Source: an uncultured Oscillospiraceae bacterium
GTDB lineage: Bacteria; Bacillota; Clostridia; Oscillospirales; Oscillospiraceae
Direction: 5' to 3'
NCBI GenBank assembly: GCA_947624395.1
Contig: CANQKA010000005.1
Span: 1-47,926 of the forward strand
Length of the DNA stretch: 47,926 nucleotides
The translations under genes and the position numbers were made by a program. Positions 40,408 through 47,926 of this stretch are shown piece by piece. Below the pieces are notes generated by a model. That model made no database searches and had not been told where the DNA came from. It saw nothing but the letters and a program-made list of their open reading frames with translations. How positions within the stretch are numbered: the stretch's first letter is position 1; each line of letters begins with the position of its first letter.

Positions 40408-41385
40408 ATGAAACGCCTGTATGCCACCCTGCTGGCCCTTGCCCTGTGCCTGAGCCTGTGCGCCGGAGCGTGCGCCAGCCAGGCCCGTATCGACGAGGAC
40501 CTGGCCGTGAACGTGATGGTCCTGAACGGGACCACCGGCTTCGGCATGGCAAAGCTCATGGCCGACAGCGCCGCGGGCGACGCACAGCTCAACTATTCCT
40601 TTTCCGTGGAGACGGACGCCAGCAACGTGACCGCCGCGCTCATAAGCGGCGGGTGCGACATCGCGGCTCTGCCCACCAACGCCGCGGCGGCGGTGTACAA
40701 CAAGACCCAGGGCGGCGTGCGCCTTCTGGCGCTGAACACCCTGGGCGTTTTGTATCTGGTGGTGAACGGCGAGGCCATGACCGTTCAGTCCCTGGCGGAC
40801 CTGGACGGCATGCGGGTCTATGTCCCGGCCCAGAACCCGCTGTTTCTGTTCCAGGCGCTGTGTGGCGCGGCGGGGGTGGACGTGACCATTGACGACACCT
40901 ACGCCCAGCCCGCGGACCTGCGCACGGCCCTGGCCGCCGGCGAGGTGGACGCGGCCGTGCTGCCCGAGCCCATGGTGACCATCGCATGCGCCGCCAACGG
41001 ATCGCTTATCCCGGCGCTGGACCTGACGGAGCAGTGGCAGAACTATTACCCCGAGAACAGTCTGGTCCAGGGCTGCGTGGTGGCCCGGACCGGGTTCGTG
41101 GAAGATCACCCGGCGGAGGTCGATGCGTTTTTGGAGGAATACGGCGCGTCCATCGCCTACGCTCAGGAGCAGCCGGCAGACGCCGCCGCGCTCATCGAGC
41201 AGACCGGCGTTTTCACCAATGCCGCCGTGGCCGAGAAGGCCCTGCCCCGCTGCAACCTGTGCTTTATCACAGGCGACGAGATGCAGACGGACATGGACGG
41301 ATTTTTGCAGATCCTCTATGGCGTAGCCCCCGAATCCATCGGCGGGGCCGTGCCGGACGAGGCGTTCTATTACAAAGGTCAATAG
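40408..41385 (+). CDS. ABC importer substrate-binding protein (SsuA/THI5-like)
   Basis: 325 residues. Signal peptide MKRLYATLLALALCLSLCAGACA; cysteines are present at the end of the hydrophobic stretch but the lipobox is poor, so lipoprotein status is uncertain. The mature part fits the NMT1/THI5/SsuA type-2 periplasmic fold: NVMVLNGTTGFGMAKLM, GGCDIAALPTNAAAAVY, LNTLGVLYLVV, LDGMRVYVPAQNP, GEVDAAVLPEPMV. Relatives bring in sulfonates, nitrate or thiamine precursors. The ligand is unknown here; linkage to a TM1266-type gene is unusual. AAGGAGG lies upstream of the ATG. Confidence 0.88.
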   Translation: MKRLYATLLALALCLSLCAGACASQARIDEDLAVNVMVLNGTTGFGMAKLMADSAAGDAQLNYSFSVETDASNVTAALISGGCDIAALPTNAAAAVYNKTQGGVRLLALNTLGVLYLVVNGEAMTVQSLADLDGMRVYVPAQNPLFLFQALCGAAGVDVTIDDTYAQPADLRTALAAGEVDAAVLPEPMVTIACAANGSLIPALDLTEQWQNYYPENSLVQGCVVARTGFVEDHPAEVDAFLEEYGASIAYAQEQPADAAALIEQTGVFTNAAVAEKALPRCNLCFITGDEMQTDMDGFLQILYGVAPESIGGAVPDEAFYYKGQ

Positions 41386-41386
41386 C

Positions 41387-42154
41387 ATGAAAAGCCGGAG
41401 AATACCGGGAAAAGGGATATTCGCTCTGGCTTTCTGGCTGGGAGTCTGGGCGCTGGTCGCCGCGGCCGTGGACCGGGAGCTTTTGTTCCCCGGACCCGTC
41501 ACCGTGGTCCGGCGCCTTGCGGCATTGGCCGGGGAGGGCATGTTCTGGCGCGTCACCGCCGTGAGCCTGCTGCGCATCATATGCGGCGCGGCGGCGGGCA
41601 TTTTCGCCGGGGCGGTGCTGGCCCTGGGGACGGACCGTTCAAGGCTGCTGGACGCGCTGTTCGCGCCGCTGATGGGCGTTATCCAGGCGGTGCCCGTGGC
41701 CAGCTTCATCCTGCTGGTGCTCATCTGGGTCGGGCGGGATATCCTGCCCACGGTGATCGTATTTTTGATGGTGCTGCCGGTGGTCTGGTCCAACATGTCG
41801 GAGGGGTTGCGCTCGGCGGATGGCGAATTATTGGAGCTGGCCCGGGTCTGCGGTTTTTCCCGGTGGAAGACGGCCCGGCTGGTTTACGGCCCCTCCATCG
41901 CCCCCTATTTCCTGTCCGCGTGCCGCGCCTGTCTGGGACTGGCCTGGAAGTCCGGCGTGGCAGCCGAGGTACTGACGGTCCCGGCCCAAGCCATCGGCCG
42001 GGAGCTTTACGAGGCGAAGCTTTACATGAACACGGCGGACCTGTTCGCCTGGACGGCGGTGGTGGCGGTGTGTTCGCTGGTCATCGAATACCTGCTGGAT
42101 GCCGCCATCGTGCGGCTGGGCCGGCGGCGCAGGATGGGAGGCGACGGGCCGTGA
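41387..42154 (+). CDS. ABC importer permease (SsuC-like)
   Basis: 255 residues, about six membrane segments. The cytoplasmic EAA loop (ELLELARVCGFSRWKTARLVYGPSIAPYF, about 148-176) is clear. It starts one base after the binding-protein stop and ends in a 4-base GTGA overlap with the ATPase gene. Confidence 0.92.
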   Translation: MKSRRIPGKGIFALAFWLGVWALVAAAVDRELLFPGPVTVVRRLAALAGEGMFWRVTAVSLLRIICGAAAGIFAGAVLALGTDRSRLLDALFAPLMGVIQAVPVASFILLVLIWVGRDILPTVIVFLMVLPVVWSNMSEGLRSADGELLELARVCGFSRWKTARLVYGPSIAPYFLSACRACLGLAWKSGVAAEVLTVPAQAIGRELYEAKLYMNTADLFAWTAVVAVCSLVIEYLLDAAIVRLGRRRRMGGDGP

Positions 42155-42747
42155 TACGCTTTGACGACGTTTGCCTTTCCTACGGGGACAGGCAGGTTTT
42201 ATCTGGCGTGACGCTGCACGCCGCACCGGGAGAGCACATTGCCCTGATGGGCCACTCCGGCTGTGGCAAGACCTCTCTGCTGCGGCTGGCGGCCGGCCTG
42301 GTGGGACCCACGGCCGGGACGGTCACGCGCCGCGCCAAGCGGCTGGCCTACGCCTTTCAGGAGCCGCGGCTGCTGCCCTGGTTCACGGCGGCGGAGAACG
42401 TGAACGCCGTGCTGGACGGGGGCCGGTCAAGCATGCCCAGGGCCAGGGAATGGCTGGCGGAGGTAGGGCTGGCCGACGCGGCGGACGCCCTGCCACGGGA
42501 GCTCTCCGGCGGTATGGCCCAGCGGGTGAACCTGGCCCGGACCCTGGCGCGGGAGGGGGACCTGCTGCTGTTGGACGAGCCGCTGAAGGAGCTGGACGAG
42601 GCCCTGCAGGAGGACATTTTGGCCCTGCTCAAGCGCCACGCGGAGGGCCGGACATTGCTTGTCACCACCCACGACATCCGCGCCGCCCGCGCCCTGTCCG
42701 ACCGGGTCTATACCTTCCGTGACGGCACGTTTGTGCCGATCGAGTGA
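42151..42747 (+). CDS. ABC importer ATP-binding protein (SsuB-like, short)
   Basis: 198 residues, shorter than the usual 240-260. Walker A GHSGCGKTS (about 34-42), Q-loop AFQEPRLLPW, signature LSGGMAQRVNLARTLA (about 118-133), Walker B LLLLDEPLKELD, switch His in VTTHDIRAA: all present, so it should be active. It lacks the usual C-terminal extension. The start GTG 42151 overlaps the permease stop. Confidence 0.92.
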   Translation: MIRFDDVCLSYGDRQVLSGVTLHAAPGEHIALMGHSGCGKTSLLRLAAGLVGPTAGTVTRRAKRLAYAFQEPRLLPWFTAAENVNAVLDGGRSSMPRAREWLAEVGLADAADALPRELSGGMAQRVNLARTLAREGDLLLLDEPLKELDEALQEDILALLKRHAEGRTLLVTTHDIRAARALSDRVYTFRDGTFVPIE

Positions 42748-42786
42748 TAATTGCGTTTTCCTATTATGGCCCGCTTTTTGATAATG

Positions 42787-42821
42787 TGGGCGCGGCCAAC
42801 TGCCGCGCCCATTCCTTTTTT
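42787..42821 (+). terminator. Terminator of the ABC importer operon
   Basis: A 9-bp stem GGGCGCGGC/GCCGCGCCC (42788-42796 with 42802-42810) followed by ATTCC and TTTTTT. It ends at the stop codon of the converging M56 gene. Confidence 0.85.
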
Positions 42822-45196
42822 CACGTGATGATGATTCGGAGGTCTTTTTGCTTCTCGTTTACCTGCACGTGCAGCACTGTCTCGGCGCCGGACTCGCCCA
42901 CAAGCTCGCAGTGACAGCGCAGGCCGTCCTCGTCCGGCGTGATGCGCACCACGGCCTCGTCGTCCACGGTCCAGGCCGGTGTGGCGGGCACCTGGGGATA
43001 CCAGGCGGCGTACAGGTCGATGCTCTGTCCGGCGGGCAGGGAGAACCGGTCCCCCACCTCCACATAGTTGTTGTCCCCGTTCAGGACCGCCAGGTCCGCC
43101 ACCTCCGGGGCCGGGGTGGGGGTAGCGTCAGGCGGTTGCGTTCCGGTGGGGCGGGTGTCGGCGATGAGAGAGCCATCCACGGCGCTGACGATGGCCGCGC
43201 CGCCGCCCGCGTCCTCGCTGACATAGCCGGCGCGATAGGAGGGGACCAGGTGATAGTCCCCGGAGCCGTCGGCGTCGGGCACGCGGGTATAGCAAAACCG
43301 CCAGTCCAGCTCCGCCATGCTGTCCTCCAGCCCCGCTTTCGTCAGCGCGTAGGGCAGGGACAGGAGCGTCTGCTGCTCCTGGGAGGCCACGACCTCCATA
43401 GGCGAGCTGTACAGGGCGGACAGAAGCGTGCCGTCGGCGTAAAAGTTGAACGACAGCGTCTGGTCGGCCGGGGGGTCGTGCCACCAGTCGAAAGGAAGCT
43501 GCGCCACGCCGTTGTAAGAGGGCTGGGCGGTGACGATGACGCTGCCGTCCGCTGCCTCGGCGGCCACGATGGCCCAGTTTTCCAGGCTCATTTTATCCAG
43601 CCAGCCGTTCGCCCGTTCGGCGGCGGCGTCGATCTGGGCCTGGGTAGGCGCGGCGGACGCGGCGTACCGACGGCCGTCGTCCGTCCTTTTGATCGTCAGG
43701 CTGTGCTCATTGGGCGCGTCCGGCCAGTTTGCGTTCCGGGCCGTGATGGCGTAGTCCCCGCCGTCCAGGGACGCGCTGGCCCGGATCGCCATGTCATAGT
43801 CGCTGCCCTGGGGACGGAACGTCCAGTCGCAGGGCGTGCGCTCCGACTCGTCCGGGGCGGTCGCGTATTGCCGCCGCAGGTCCGCCAGCCTGGCGGTGAC
43901 CTCGCCGATGGCCCGCTCGTCCCCGCTTTCACGGGCCTCGGCCAGATACTGCTCCGTCCACTGGATGGCCGCGGTCAGCGACTGTTTTGTCGGGCCGATG
44001 TCCTCGTAAAGATCCGTCTCGCCAAATATGGCGGCGGCGATGGTCTTCGCCTCGCCGGCGGTCACGTCCCGCGGCCGGACGGTCAGGATGGGGATAGGCT
44101 CGGGCGCGGCCAGGGCCTGTTCGGTGCGCTCGAGGGCGCCGGCAAGCTGGTCGGTTTCCGCCGTGGAGATATCGGGCGGGACCACGGCCTGGGCCGCGGG
44201 GCTGGTCAGCAGGCATATGGCGCTGGCGGCGATGAGCGCCACGGCCAGCGCGGAGGCCCAGCGGGCCGGTTTTTTGTATCGCATCACAGTCTTTATCCTT
44301 TCTTTGAGGCCCACCTCGCCAAAGGCAAGGGGGCAGACGGCCGGACCGGGCTTTTCCGCGCCCCAGTCCAGAAGAGCGCGGGCGTATTGCTGCCGCGCCT
44401 CATTGGACATATCCCGGATCACCCGCTCGTCACAGGCAAGCTCGATGTCCCGGCACAGCAGGATGTACGCGCCCCAGAACGGCCAATTGAACCAGTACAC
44501 GCTCAGGAGCAGCCACCCGAACAGCTTGGTCAGCTGGTCGCGGCGCTTGATGTGGGCCCGTTCGTGGGCGATCGCCTGTTGGGCGGCCGCCGGGTCCATA
44601 TAGAAGGGCAGGTAGACCCGCGGTCGGAAAACGCCAAGCACAAAGGGGGCGTCCACCGTCTCGCACTGCCACAGGTCTTCTTTCCAGCGCACGGCCGTGC
44701 GGACCCGGCGGCGCAGACGCAGGGTGCTGACCGCGCCGTACAGGACCATGACGCCCATGCCTGTCAACCACGCGATGCTCAGGGGCTTTGCCCATGAGGC
44801 CGGCGCTGTCTGCTGGGGCACGGTCACGGCGGCTGGCGCCGGCGATGGGACAGGTTCCGGGGGCTGGTCTGCGCCGGCGTCGGCCAGACCGTCCACAAAG
44901 TCCGTCCAGCGGTAGCTGGGGGAGCCGTAGCCAGGGGCGTCATACTCTATCCGGGCGCGGGTGATGTCCGTCACCACCTGGTCCAGGCGCGTCTGGCTGG
45001 GTTGAAGGCTCAGGGTGCTTGGCAGGGTGAAGGGGCAGACCAGCCGCAGGGCCAGCAGCCCCCACAGGGCGCAGCTGAGCCACTTGGGCGCTCGGCGCAG
45101 GGCAAGGCGCATGAGCACGACGGCCACGAACACCGGCCCGGCCAGCAGGCTCAGACGCAGCACCTGCAAAAATACGCGCACCAGCACGTCACTCAC
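42821..45196 (-). CDS. M56 family (BlaR1/MecR1-like) membrane metallopeptidase
   Basis: 791 residues. N-terminal membrane segments (about 5-60, 140-158 and 230-250) surround a cytoplasmic zinc protease with HERAH (211-215) and ELACDERVI (about 253-261). One further membrane segment (about 310-330) precedes a long outer domain of about 460 residues with repeated beta units (YDMAIRASASLDGG, PFDWWHDPPADQTLSFNFYADG) but no penicillin-binding sensor motif. It senses an external signal and destroys the paired BlaI repressor in the known family. GTG start at 45196 overlaps blaI by 8 bases. Confidence 0.88.
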   Translation of the reverse strand: MSDVLVRVFLQVLRLSLLAGPVFVAVVLMRLALRRAPKWLSCALWGLLALRLVCPFTLPSTLSLQPSQTRLDQVVTDITRARIEYDAPGYGSPSYRWTDFVDGLADAGADQPPEPVPSPAPAAVTVPQQTAPASWAKPLSIAWLTGMGVMVLYGAVSTLRLRRRVRTAVRWKEDLWQCETVDAPFVLGVFRPRVYLPFYMDPAAAQQAIAHERAHIKRRDQLTKLFGWLLLSVYWFNWPFWGAYILLCRDIELACDERVIRDMSNEARQQYARALLDWGAEKPGPAVCPLAFGEVGLKERIKTVMRYKKPARWASALAVALIAASAICLLTSPAAQAVVPPDISTAETDQLAGALERTEQALAAPEPIPILTVRPRDVTAGEAKTIAAAIFGETDLYEDIGPTKQSLTAAIQWTEQYLAEARESGDERAIGEVTARLADLRRQYATAPDESERTPCDWTFRPQGSDYDMAIRASASLDGGDYAITARNANWPDAPNEHSLTIKRTDDGRRYAASAAPTQAQIDAAAERANGWLDKMSLENWAIVAAEAADGSVIVTAQPSYNGVAQLPFDWWHDPPADQTLSFNFYADGTLLSALYSSPMEVVASQEQQTLLSLPYALTKAGLEDSMAELDWRFCYTRVPDADGSGDYHLVPSYRAGYVSEDAGGGAAIVSAVDGSLIADTRPTGTQPPDATPTPAPEVADLAVLNGDNNYVEVGDRFSLPAGQSIDLYAAWYPQVPATPAWTVDDEAVVRITPDEDGLRCHCELVGESGAETVLHVQVNEKQKDLRIIIT

Positions 45197-45548
45197 CGCC
45201 CTTGTCGATGATACGCCGCAGCTCGTCGATGTCCTCCTGGGACAGCTTCTGCCGCTTGGCAAAGGCGGCGATGAAGGCGGGCAGGGAGTTTTCAAACCGC
45301 TTTTCCATCAGCTCGTCCAGCTCCGACACCTGAGCCTCGTCCTTGCTCACCAGGGACGTGACCACGGCGTTTTTGTTTCGCACCACGCCCCGGTCGGAAA
45401 GCCGCTTGATGACCGTATAGGTGGTGGTCTTGGACCAGCCCAGCTTTTCCCGGCACAGCTCCGCTAAGTCCCGGCTGCGGATGGGTTCATGCTCCCATAA
45501 GATCAGGCAGAAACGGTACTCGCTCTCAAAAATCTTCGGCGCGGCCAT
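45189..45548 (-). CDS. BlaI/MecI/CopY family repressor
   Basis: 119 residues: an N-terminal winged helix (IFESEYRFCLILWEHEPIRSRDLAELCREKLGWSKTTTYTVIKRLSDRGVV) and a C-terminal dimer/cleavage region, the usual layout. ATG 45548 has AAGGAGG 8 bases upstream. It heads an operon with the M56 sensor-protease and has two matching operators upstream, one on the -10 box. No beta-lactamase or copper gene is nearby, so the regulon lies elsewhere. Confidence 0.92.
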   Translation of the reverse strand: MAAPKIFESEYRFCLILWEHEPIRSRDLAELCREKLGWSKTTTYTVIKRLSDRGVVRNKNAVVTSLVSKDEAQVSELDELMEKRFENSLPAFIAAFAKRQKLSQEDIDELRRIIDKGGE

Positions 45549-45574
45549 GGATAGGTCCTCCTTGATATGGTTTT

Positions 45575-45592
45575 ATTCTAACGCGTTAGTAT
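45575..45592. promoter_or_regulatory. BlaI-type operator 1
   Basis: 18-bp near-perfect palindrome ATTCTAACGCGTTAGTAT, downstream of the promoter -10. Its centre is 24 bp from operator 2. Confidence 0.75.
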
Positions 45593-45598
45593 GGCTGT

Positions 45599-45616
45599 AT
45601 TCTAACACGTTAGAAT
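45599..45616. promoter_or_regulatory. BlaI-type operator 2
   Basis: 18-bp palindrome ATTCTAACACGTTAGAAT, perfect except the centre. It overlaps the -10 box of the blaI promoter. Confidence 0.8.
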
Positions 45617-45627
45617 GGACTTGTCAA
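45599..45627 (-). promoter_or_regulatory. Promoter of the blaI-M56 operon
   Basis: Minus strand: perfect -35 TTGACA (45622-45627), 17-base spacer, -10 TAGAAT (45599-45604), buried in operator 2. Confidence 0.85.
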
Positions 45628-45675
45628 GGGGGTTCTTAAAAATGACGGAAGAATTGCAAAACGGGCCGGAACGTA

Positions 45676-45704
45676 TTGCAAACGCCATTATTTCGTAGTA
45701 TAAT
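45676..45704 (+). promoter_or_regulatory. Promoter of the nucleotidyltransferase gene
   Basis: -35 TTGCAA (45676-45681), 17-base spacer, perfect -10 TATAAT (45699-45704). Confidence 0.8.
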
Positions 45705-45740
45705 GCCTCTGTTTGAATAAAACGGGCAGGGAGTTGCGCG

Positions 45741-46652
45741 ATGGACATCACACTGGCGGTGCTGGCGGCGGGAATGGGTTCCCGCTACGGCGGCATCAAA
45801 CAGCTGGAACACGTGGGACCGGCCGGGGAGATCATCATGGACTATTCCATCCATGACGCGCTCGCGGTCGGGTTCAACAAGGTCGTGTTCATCATCCGGC
45901 GGGAGATGCAGGACGACTTTGATGAGGTCATCGGCCGGCGGCTGGAAGAAAAATTCCGGGCGCTTGGCGTCCGGTGGGCGTACGCCTACCAGCAGCCGGA
46001 GGACATGCCCGCGGGGCGGGTCAAGCCCTGGGGCACCGGTCACGCGCTGCTGTGCTGCAAGAGCTATCTGGACGGGCCATTCGCGGTCATCAACGCGGAC
46101 GACTATTACGGCCGGCACGCCTTCGAGCGGGCCTATGCGTTTTTGTCCGAGAGCAGCCCTGACAGGCCGGACAAGTACGGCATGATCGGCTTTTCTCTGG
46201 CCAACACCCTGTCTGACGCGGGGGGCGTGACCCGGGGGGTGTGTTCTGTGGACGCTTCGGGGAACCTCACCAACATCGTGGAGACCCGCAACATCGTGAA
46301 AACGCCGGACGGTCCCGCCGTCCAGTCGCCGGACGGCGCGCTGCGGCCTCTGCCCAAGGACAGCGTGGTGTCCATGAACATGTGGCTGCTGACGCCCTCG
46401 TTCCTCGCCTGTCTGGAGGATGGATTCGCCGCGTTCCGGGCTGGTTTACATGACCCGTTGAAGGACGAGTATCTTCTGCCGGACATCATCGACCGGCGCT
46501 TGCAGGCCGGGAAGGCCACGGTCCAGGTCATACGCACGGACGAGCAGTGGTACGGCATTACATACCAGGCCGACCGGGCCTGGGTGAACCAGGCGTTCCG
46601 CCGCCTGGTGGACCAGGGCGTCTACCCCCCGGACCTGTACAGCGACCTATAA
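45741..46652 (+). CDS. Sugar-nucleotide-type nucleotidyltransferase
   Basis: 303 residues, Rossmann-like GT-A nucleotidyltransferase fold. N-terminal signature LAAGMGSRYGGIKQLE (about 8-23) for NTP and Mg2+ binding, VINADDYYG (about 117-125) with the metal Asp, GMIGFSLANTLSDAGGVTRGV, and a C-terminal region with EQWYGITYQADRAWV. Unlike GalU, the signature has YGG-K rather than TR-FLP. Probably activates a sugar phosphate to an NDP-sugar; the sugar cannot be told. GGGAG lies 8 bases before the ATG. Single gene with its own promoter and terminator. Confidence 0.85.
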   Translation: MDITLAVLAAGMGSRYGGIKQLEHVGPAGEIIMDYSIHDALAVGFNKVVFIIRREMQDDFDEVIGRRLEEKFRALGVRWAYAYQQPEDMPAGRVKPWGTGHALLCCKSYLDGPFAVINADDYYGRHAFERAYAFLSESSPDRPDKYGMIGFSLANTLSDAGGVTRGVCSVDASGNLTNIVETRNIVKTPDGPAVQSPDGALRPLPKDSVVSMNMWLLTPSFLACLEDGFAAFRAGLHDPLKDEYLLPDIIDRRLQAGKATVQVIRTDEQWYGITYQADRAWVNQAFRRLVDQGVYPPDLYSDL

Positions 46653-46653
46653 A

Positions 46654-46686
46654 AACGTCCGCCGCGAACACGCGGCGGACGTTTCG
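46654..46686 (+). terminator. Terminator of the nucleotidyltransferase gene
   Basis: A 13-bp perfect stem (46654-46666 with 46671-46683, loop AACA) followed by TTC; it begins right after the stop codon. Confidence 0.7.
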
Positions 46687-46730
46687 GACTGGGGATAGAT
46701 GTTCGACAGATCGGGAGTTTATGGAGGAAA

Positions 46731-47381
46731 ATGAAGTTGAGAAGATATGCGGTCATGTTATATCCTGATTTTTCTTTGCAGGAAATTACTTGTCTCACAT
46801 CTGCGTTGACCATTTGGTTTGGAGAGACGATCGACTTTCTTGCGAGCGAGGATAAAGAATACCGGAGTGAAGAGGGGCTGCGGGTCCTTCCGACAAAAAT
46901 ATGCGATGAAGCCAAAATAACGGACTATGATTGTGTGATCCTGCCGGGGACGGTCAACCCGCTGCCCGCGTTGTTTGACGAAAAGTTGATCGATTTCCTA
47001 AAGGGCGGGCTGGATACGGATATTGTTTTTGCGGCGATCTCCTCTTCACCGCTTTTGTTATCCAAGGCGGGTATTTTGAACGGGAAAAAGTTTACCGCGG
47101 GATACTTTATGCAAATGGAGGACACGTTCCCTTTTGTTGAGAAGGAAAACTTTATACACCAAGGCATTGTGGAAGACGGAAACGTTATAACGGGGATTGG
47201 AATGTTCTTCCGTGCGTTCGCAGAAGCGGTATTAAAAAGATTTGGTTATGATATTGGCGCAAACTTTATGCGAGACAGTCCGACAGAATATACAGAGGAC
47301 GACCTGACATTTTACTGGTCTGCGGAAGAATATAGGGAATTTTTAGAAGAACTTAAAGCGTATCCCTATGAGAATAGATGA
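46731..47381 (+). CDS. DJ-1/PfpI family protein, nucleophile Cys replaced
   Basis: 216 residues, DJ-1/PfpI (class I glutamine amidotransferase-like) fold: YAVMLYPDFSLQEI at the start, DYDCVILPGTVNPLP, and the nucleophile elbow AAISSSPLLLSKAGIL (101-116). In active members the elbow is typically AIC-xGP; here Cys is replaced by Ser, so hydrolase or deglycase chemistry is doubtful. The C-terminus has a family-specific tail (YTEDDLTFYWSAEEYREFLEEL). GC is well below the neighbours, suggesting recent gain. ATG 46731 is 3 bases after GGAGGAA, a short spacing. Function unknown. Confidence 0.82.
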   Translation: MKLRRYAVMLYPDFSLQEITCLTSALTIWFGETIDFLASEDKEYRSEEGLRVLPTKICDEAKITDYDCVILPGTVNPLPALFDEKLIDFLKGGLDTDIVFAAISSSPLLLSKAGILNGKKFTAGYFMQMEDTFPFVEKENFIHQGIVEDGNVITGIGMFFRAFAEAVLKRFGYDIGANFMRDSPTEYTEDDLTFYWSAEEYREFLEELKAYPYENR

Positions 47382-47396
47382 CTTCCCATTTATTAA

Positions 47397-47442
47397 GACC
47401 GTTGACACACCGGCTTTACGGTGAAATGTCAACGGTCGTTTT
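47397..47442. terminator. Terminator between DJ-1-like gene and feoB
   Basis: An 11-bp perfect stem GACCGTTGACA/TGTCAACGGTC (47397-47407 with 47427-47437) with an inner CACCG/CGGTG stem, followed by GTTTT on the plus strand and CTTAATAAAT on the minus strand. It probably serves both converging genes. Confidence 0.75.
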
Positions 47443-47470
47443 GATGCTGTTTTGCGGGCGGCGGCGCTTC

Positions 47471-47926
47471 CTATGCCACGCCCAGCAAGTGCCCGACGAC
47501 CCGGACTACTAAGGCGGCGAGCCAAGCGATGGCGCACTGTTCGGCCACGATGGCGGCGGCCCACTTGCCGCCCAGCTCCCGGCGCACGGCGGCGATGGCC
47601 GCCACGCAGGGGGTGTACAACAGGCAGAACACCAGTAAGCTGGCCGCAGCAAGAGGCGTAAGCGCGGCGGTGATGGCCGTCTCGGCCCCGAAGAGCACAG
47701 ACAGGGCGGACACCACGTTCTCCTTGGCGATGAAGCCCGTGACCAGGGCGGTGCACACCCGCCAGTCCCCCAGGCCCAGAGGCGCCAGCACCGGCGCGAT
47801 AAAGCCCGCCAGCGCCGCCAGCATGCTGTCCCGTGATTCGGCGACGATGTTGAGCCGGAAGTCGAAGGTCTGCAAAAACCACACCACGATGGAGGCCAGG
47901 AAGATGATGGTGAAGGCCCGCTGGAG
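47471..47926 (-). CDS. feoB: Ferrous iron transporter FeoB, C-terminal part (partial)
   Basis: 151 residues are visible; the start lies beyond the window end. The sequence is the last part of the FeoB membrane domain: FTIIFLASIVVWFLQTFDF, LGLGDWRVCTALVTGFIAKENVVSALSVLFG (gate-type helix) and LLYTPCVAAIAAVRRELGGKWAA, which match FeoB C-termini closely. The N-terminal GTPase domain is not in view. FeoB brings in Fe2+ under anaerobic conditions. No feoA is seen downstream. Confidence 0.93.
   Translation of the reverse strand, partial: LQRAFTIIFLASIVVWFLQTFDFRLNIVAESRDSMLAALAGFIAPVLAPLGLGDWRVCTALVTGFIAKENVVSALSVLFGAETAITAALTPLAAASLLVFCLLYTPCVAAIAAVRRELGGKWAAAIVAEQCAIAWLAALVVRVVGHLLGVA

Noticed and set aside
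39838-41796. Long N-terminal extension of the GntR gene
   Set aside because: It crosses the GntR promoter, its operator and the opposing ABC importer genes; the short form is a full YtrA-type protein with a good ribosome site.
47343-47882. 179-codon minus-strand frame overlapping feoB
   Set aside because: Frame-shifted shadow of the FeoB C-terminus, which has clear family motifs in the correct frame.

Overview
The window looks like a chromosomal segment from a GC-rich, strictly anaerobic gut Firmicute, most likely in the Oscillospiraceae/Ruminococcaceae area of Clostridia. That is an inference from gene content: a 2-hydroxyacyl-CoA dehydratase-type activase, a ferredoxin-type aldo/keto reductase, a TM1266-type hydrogenase regulator, GH42 and FeoB. 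The strong AGGAGG ribosome sites and TTGACA/TATAAT promoters fit this. No species can be named from sequence alone.

Layout. 1-3888: a nucleoside-type BMP ABC transporter (ATPase cut by the window edge, binding protein complete) faces a udk-tdk pyrimidine salvage pair. 3949-4025: initiator tRNA-fMet. 4030-16500: accessory region of mixed, often lower GC. It starts with a 1.85-kb islet flanked by two copies of the tRNA 3' end and carrying a Fic protein. An XRE regulator, a small membrane protein, and a sigma-like/142-aa gene pair follow. Divergent from that pair is a five-gene operon, fic-hsdM-hsdS-(membrane protein)-hsdR, a complete type I restriction-modification system with two extra genes. 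The two operons share an intergenic region with a 20-bp perfect inverted repeat between two good promoters. Downstream of hsdR lies a run of four stem-loops that looks like a structured RNA or mobile-element end.

16536-27821: metabolic and transport genes: MalY/PatB-type C-S lyase, esterase, Fe-S aldo/keto reductase, a 1422-residue acyl-CoA dehydratase activase, a PTS EIIC-like membrane protein, an ion-transporter-superfamily permease behind a yybP-ykoY-type (Mn2+) riboswitch, and an AraC/GyrI-like regulator. 27871-32382: a small surface-type protein, a zinc-ribbon protein and a 612-aa probable carbohydrate-active protein, divergent from a GH42 beta-galactosidase. 32674-36626: a cytosolic ParB-like/BMP-domain fusion, a phosphoesterase and a MATE exporter. 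36806-39837: a cytidylate-kinase-like protein, then a GntR-DUF5808 membrane protein-SGNH hydrolase operon. 40093-42747: TM1266-like regulator plus a complete SsuABC/THI5-type ABC importer. 42821-45548: BlaI/M56 (BlaR1-like) pair with two palindromic operators. 45741-47926: sugar-nucleotide-type nucleotidyltransferase, a DJ-1/PfpI protein lacking the usual cysteine, and the C-terminal part of FeoB.

Two compound GC-rich repeat elements (32368-32538 and 36666-36795) share the same modules and look like a dispersed MITE/REP-like family. The most promising unusual system is the Fic-plus-membrane-protein type I R-M operon and its shared divergent control region. The ParB-like/BMP fusion and the Mn-riboswitch-controlled permease are the next best leads.
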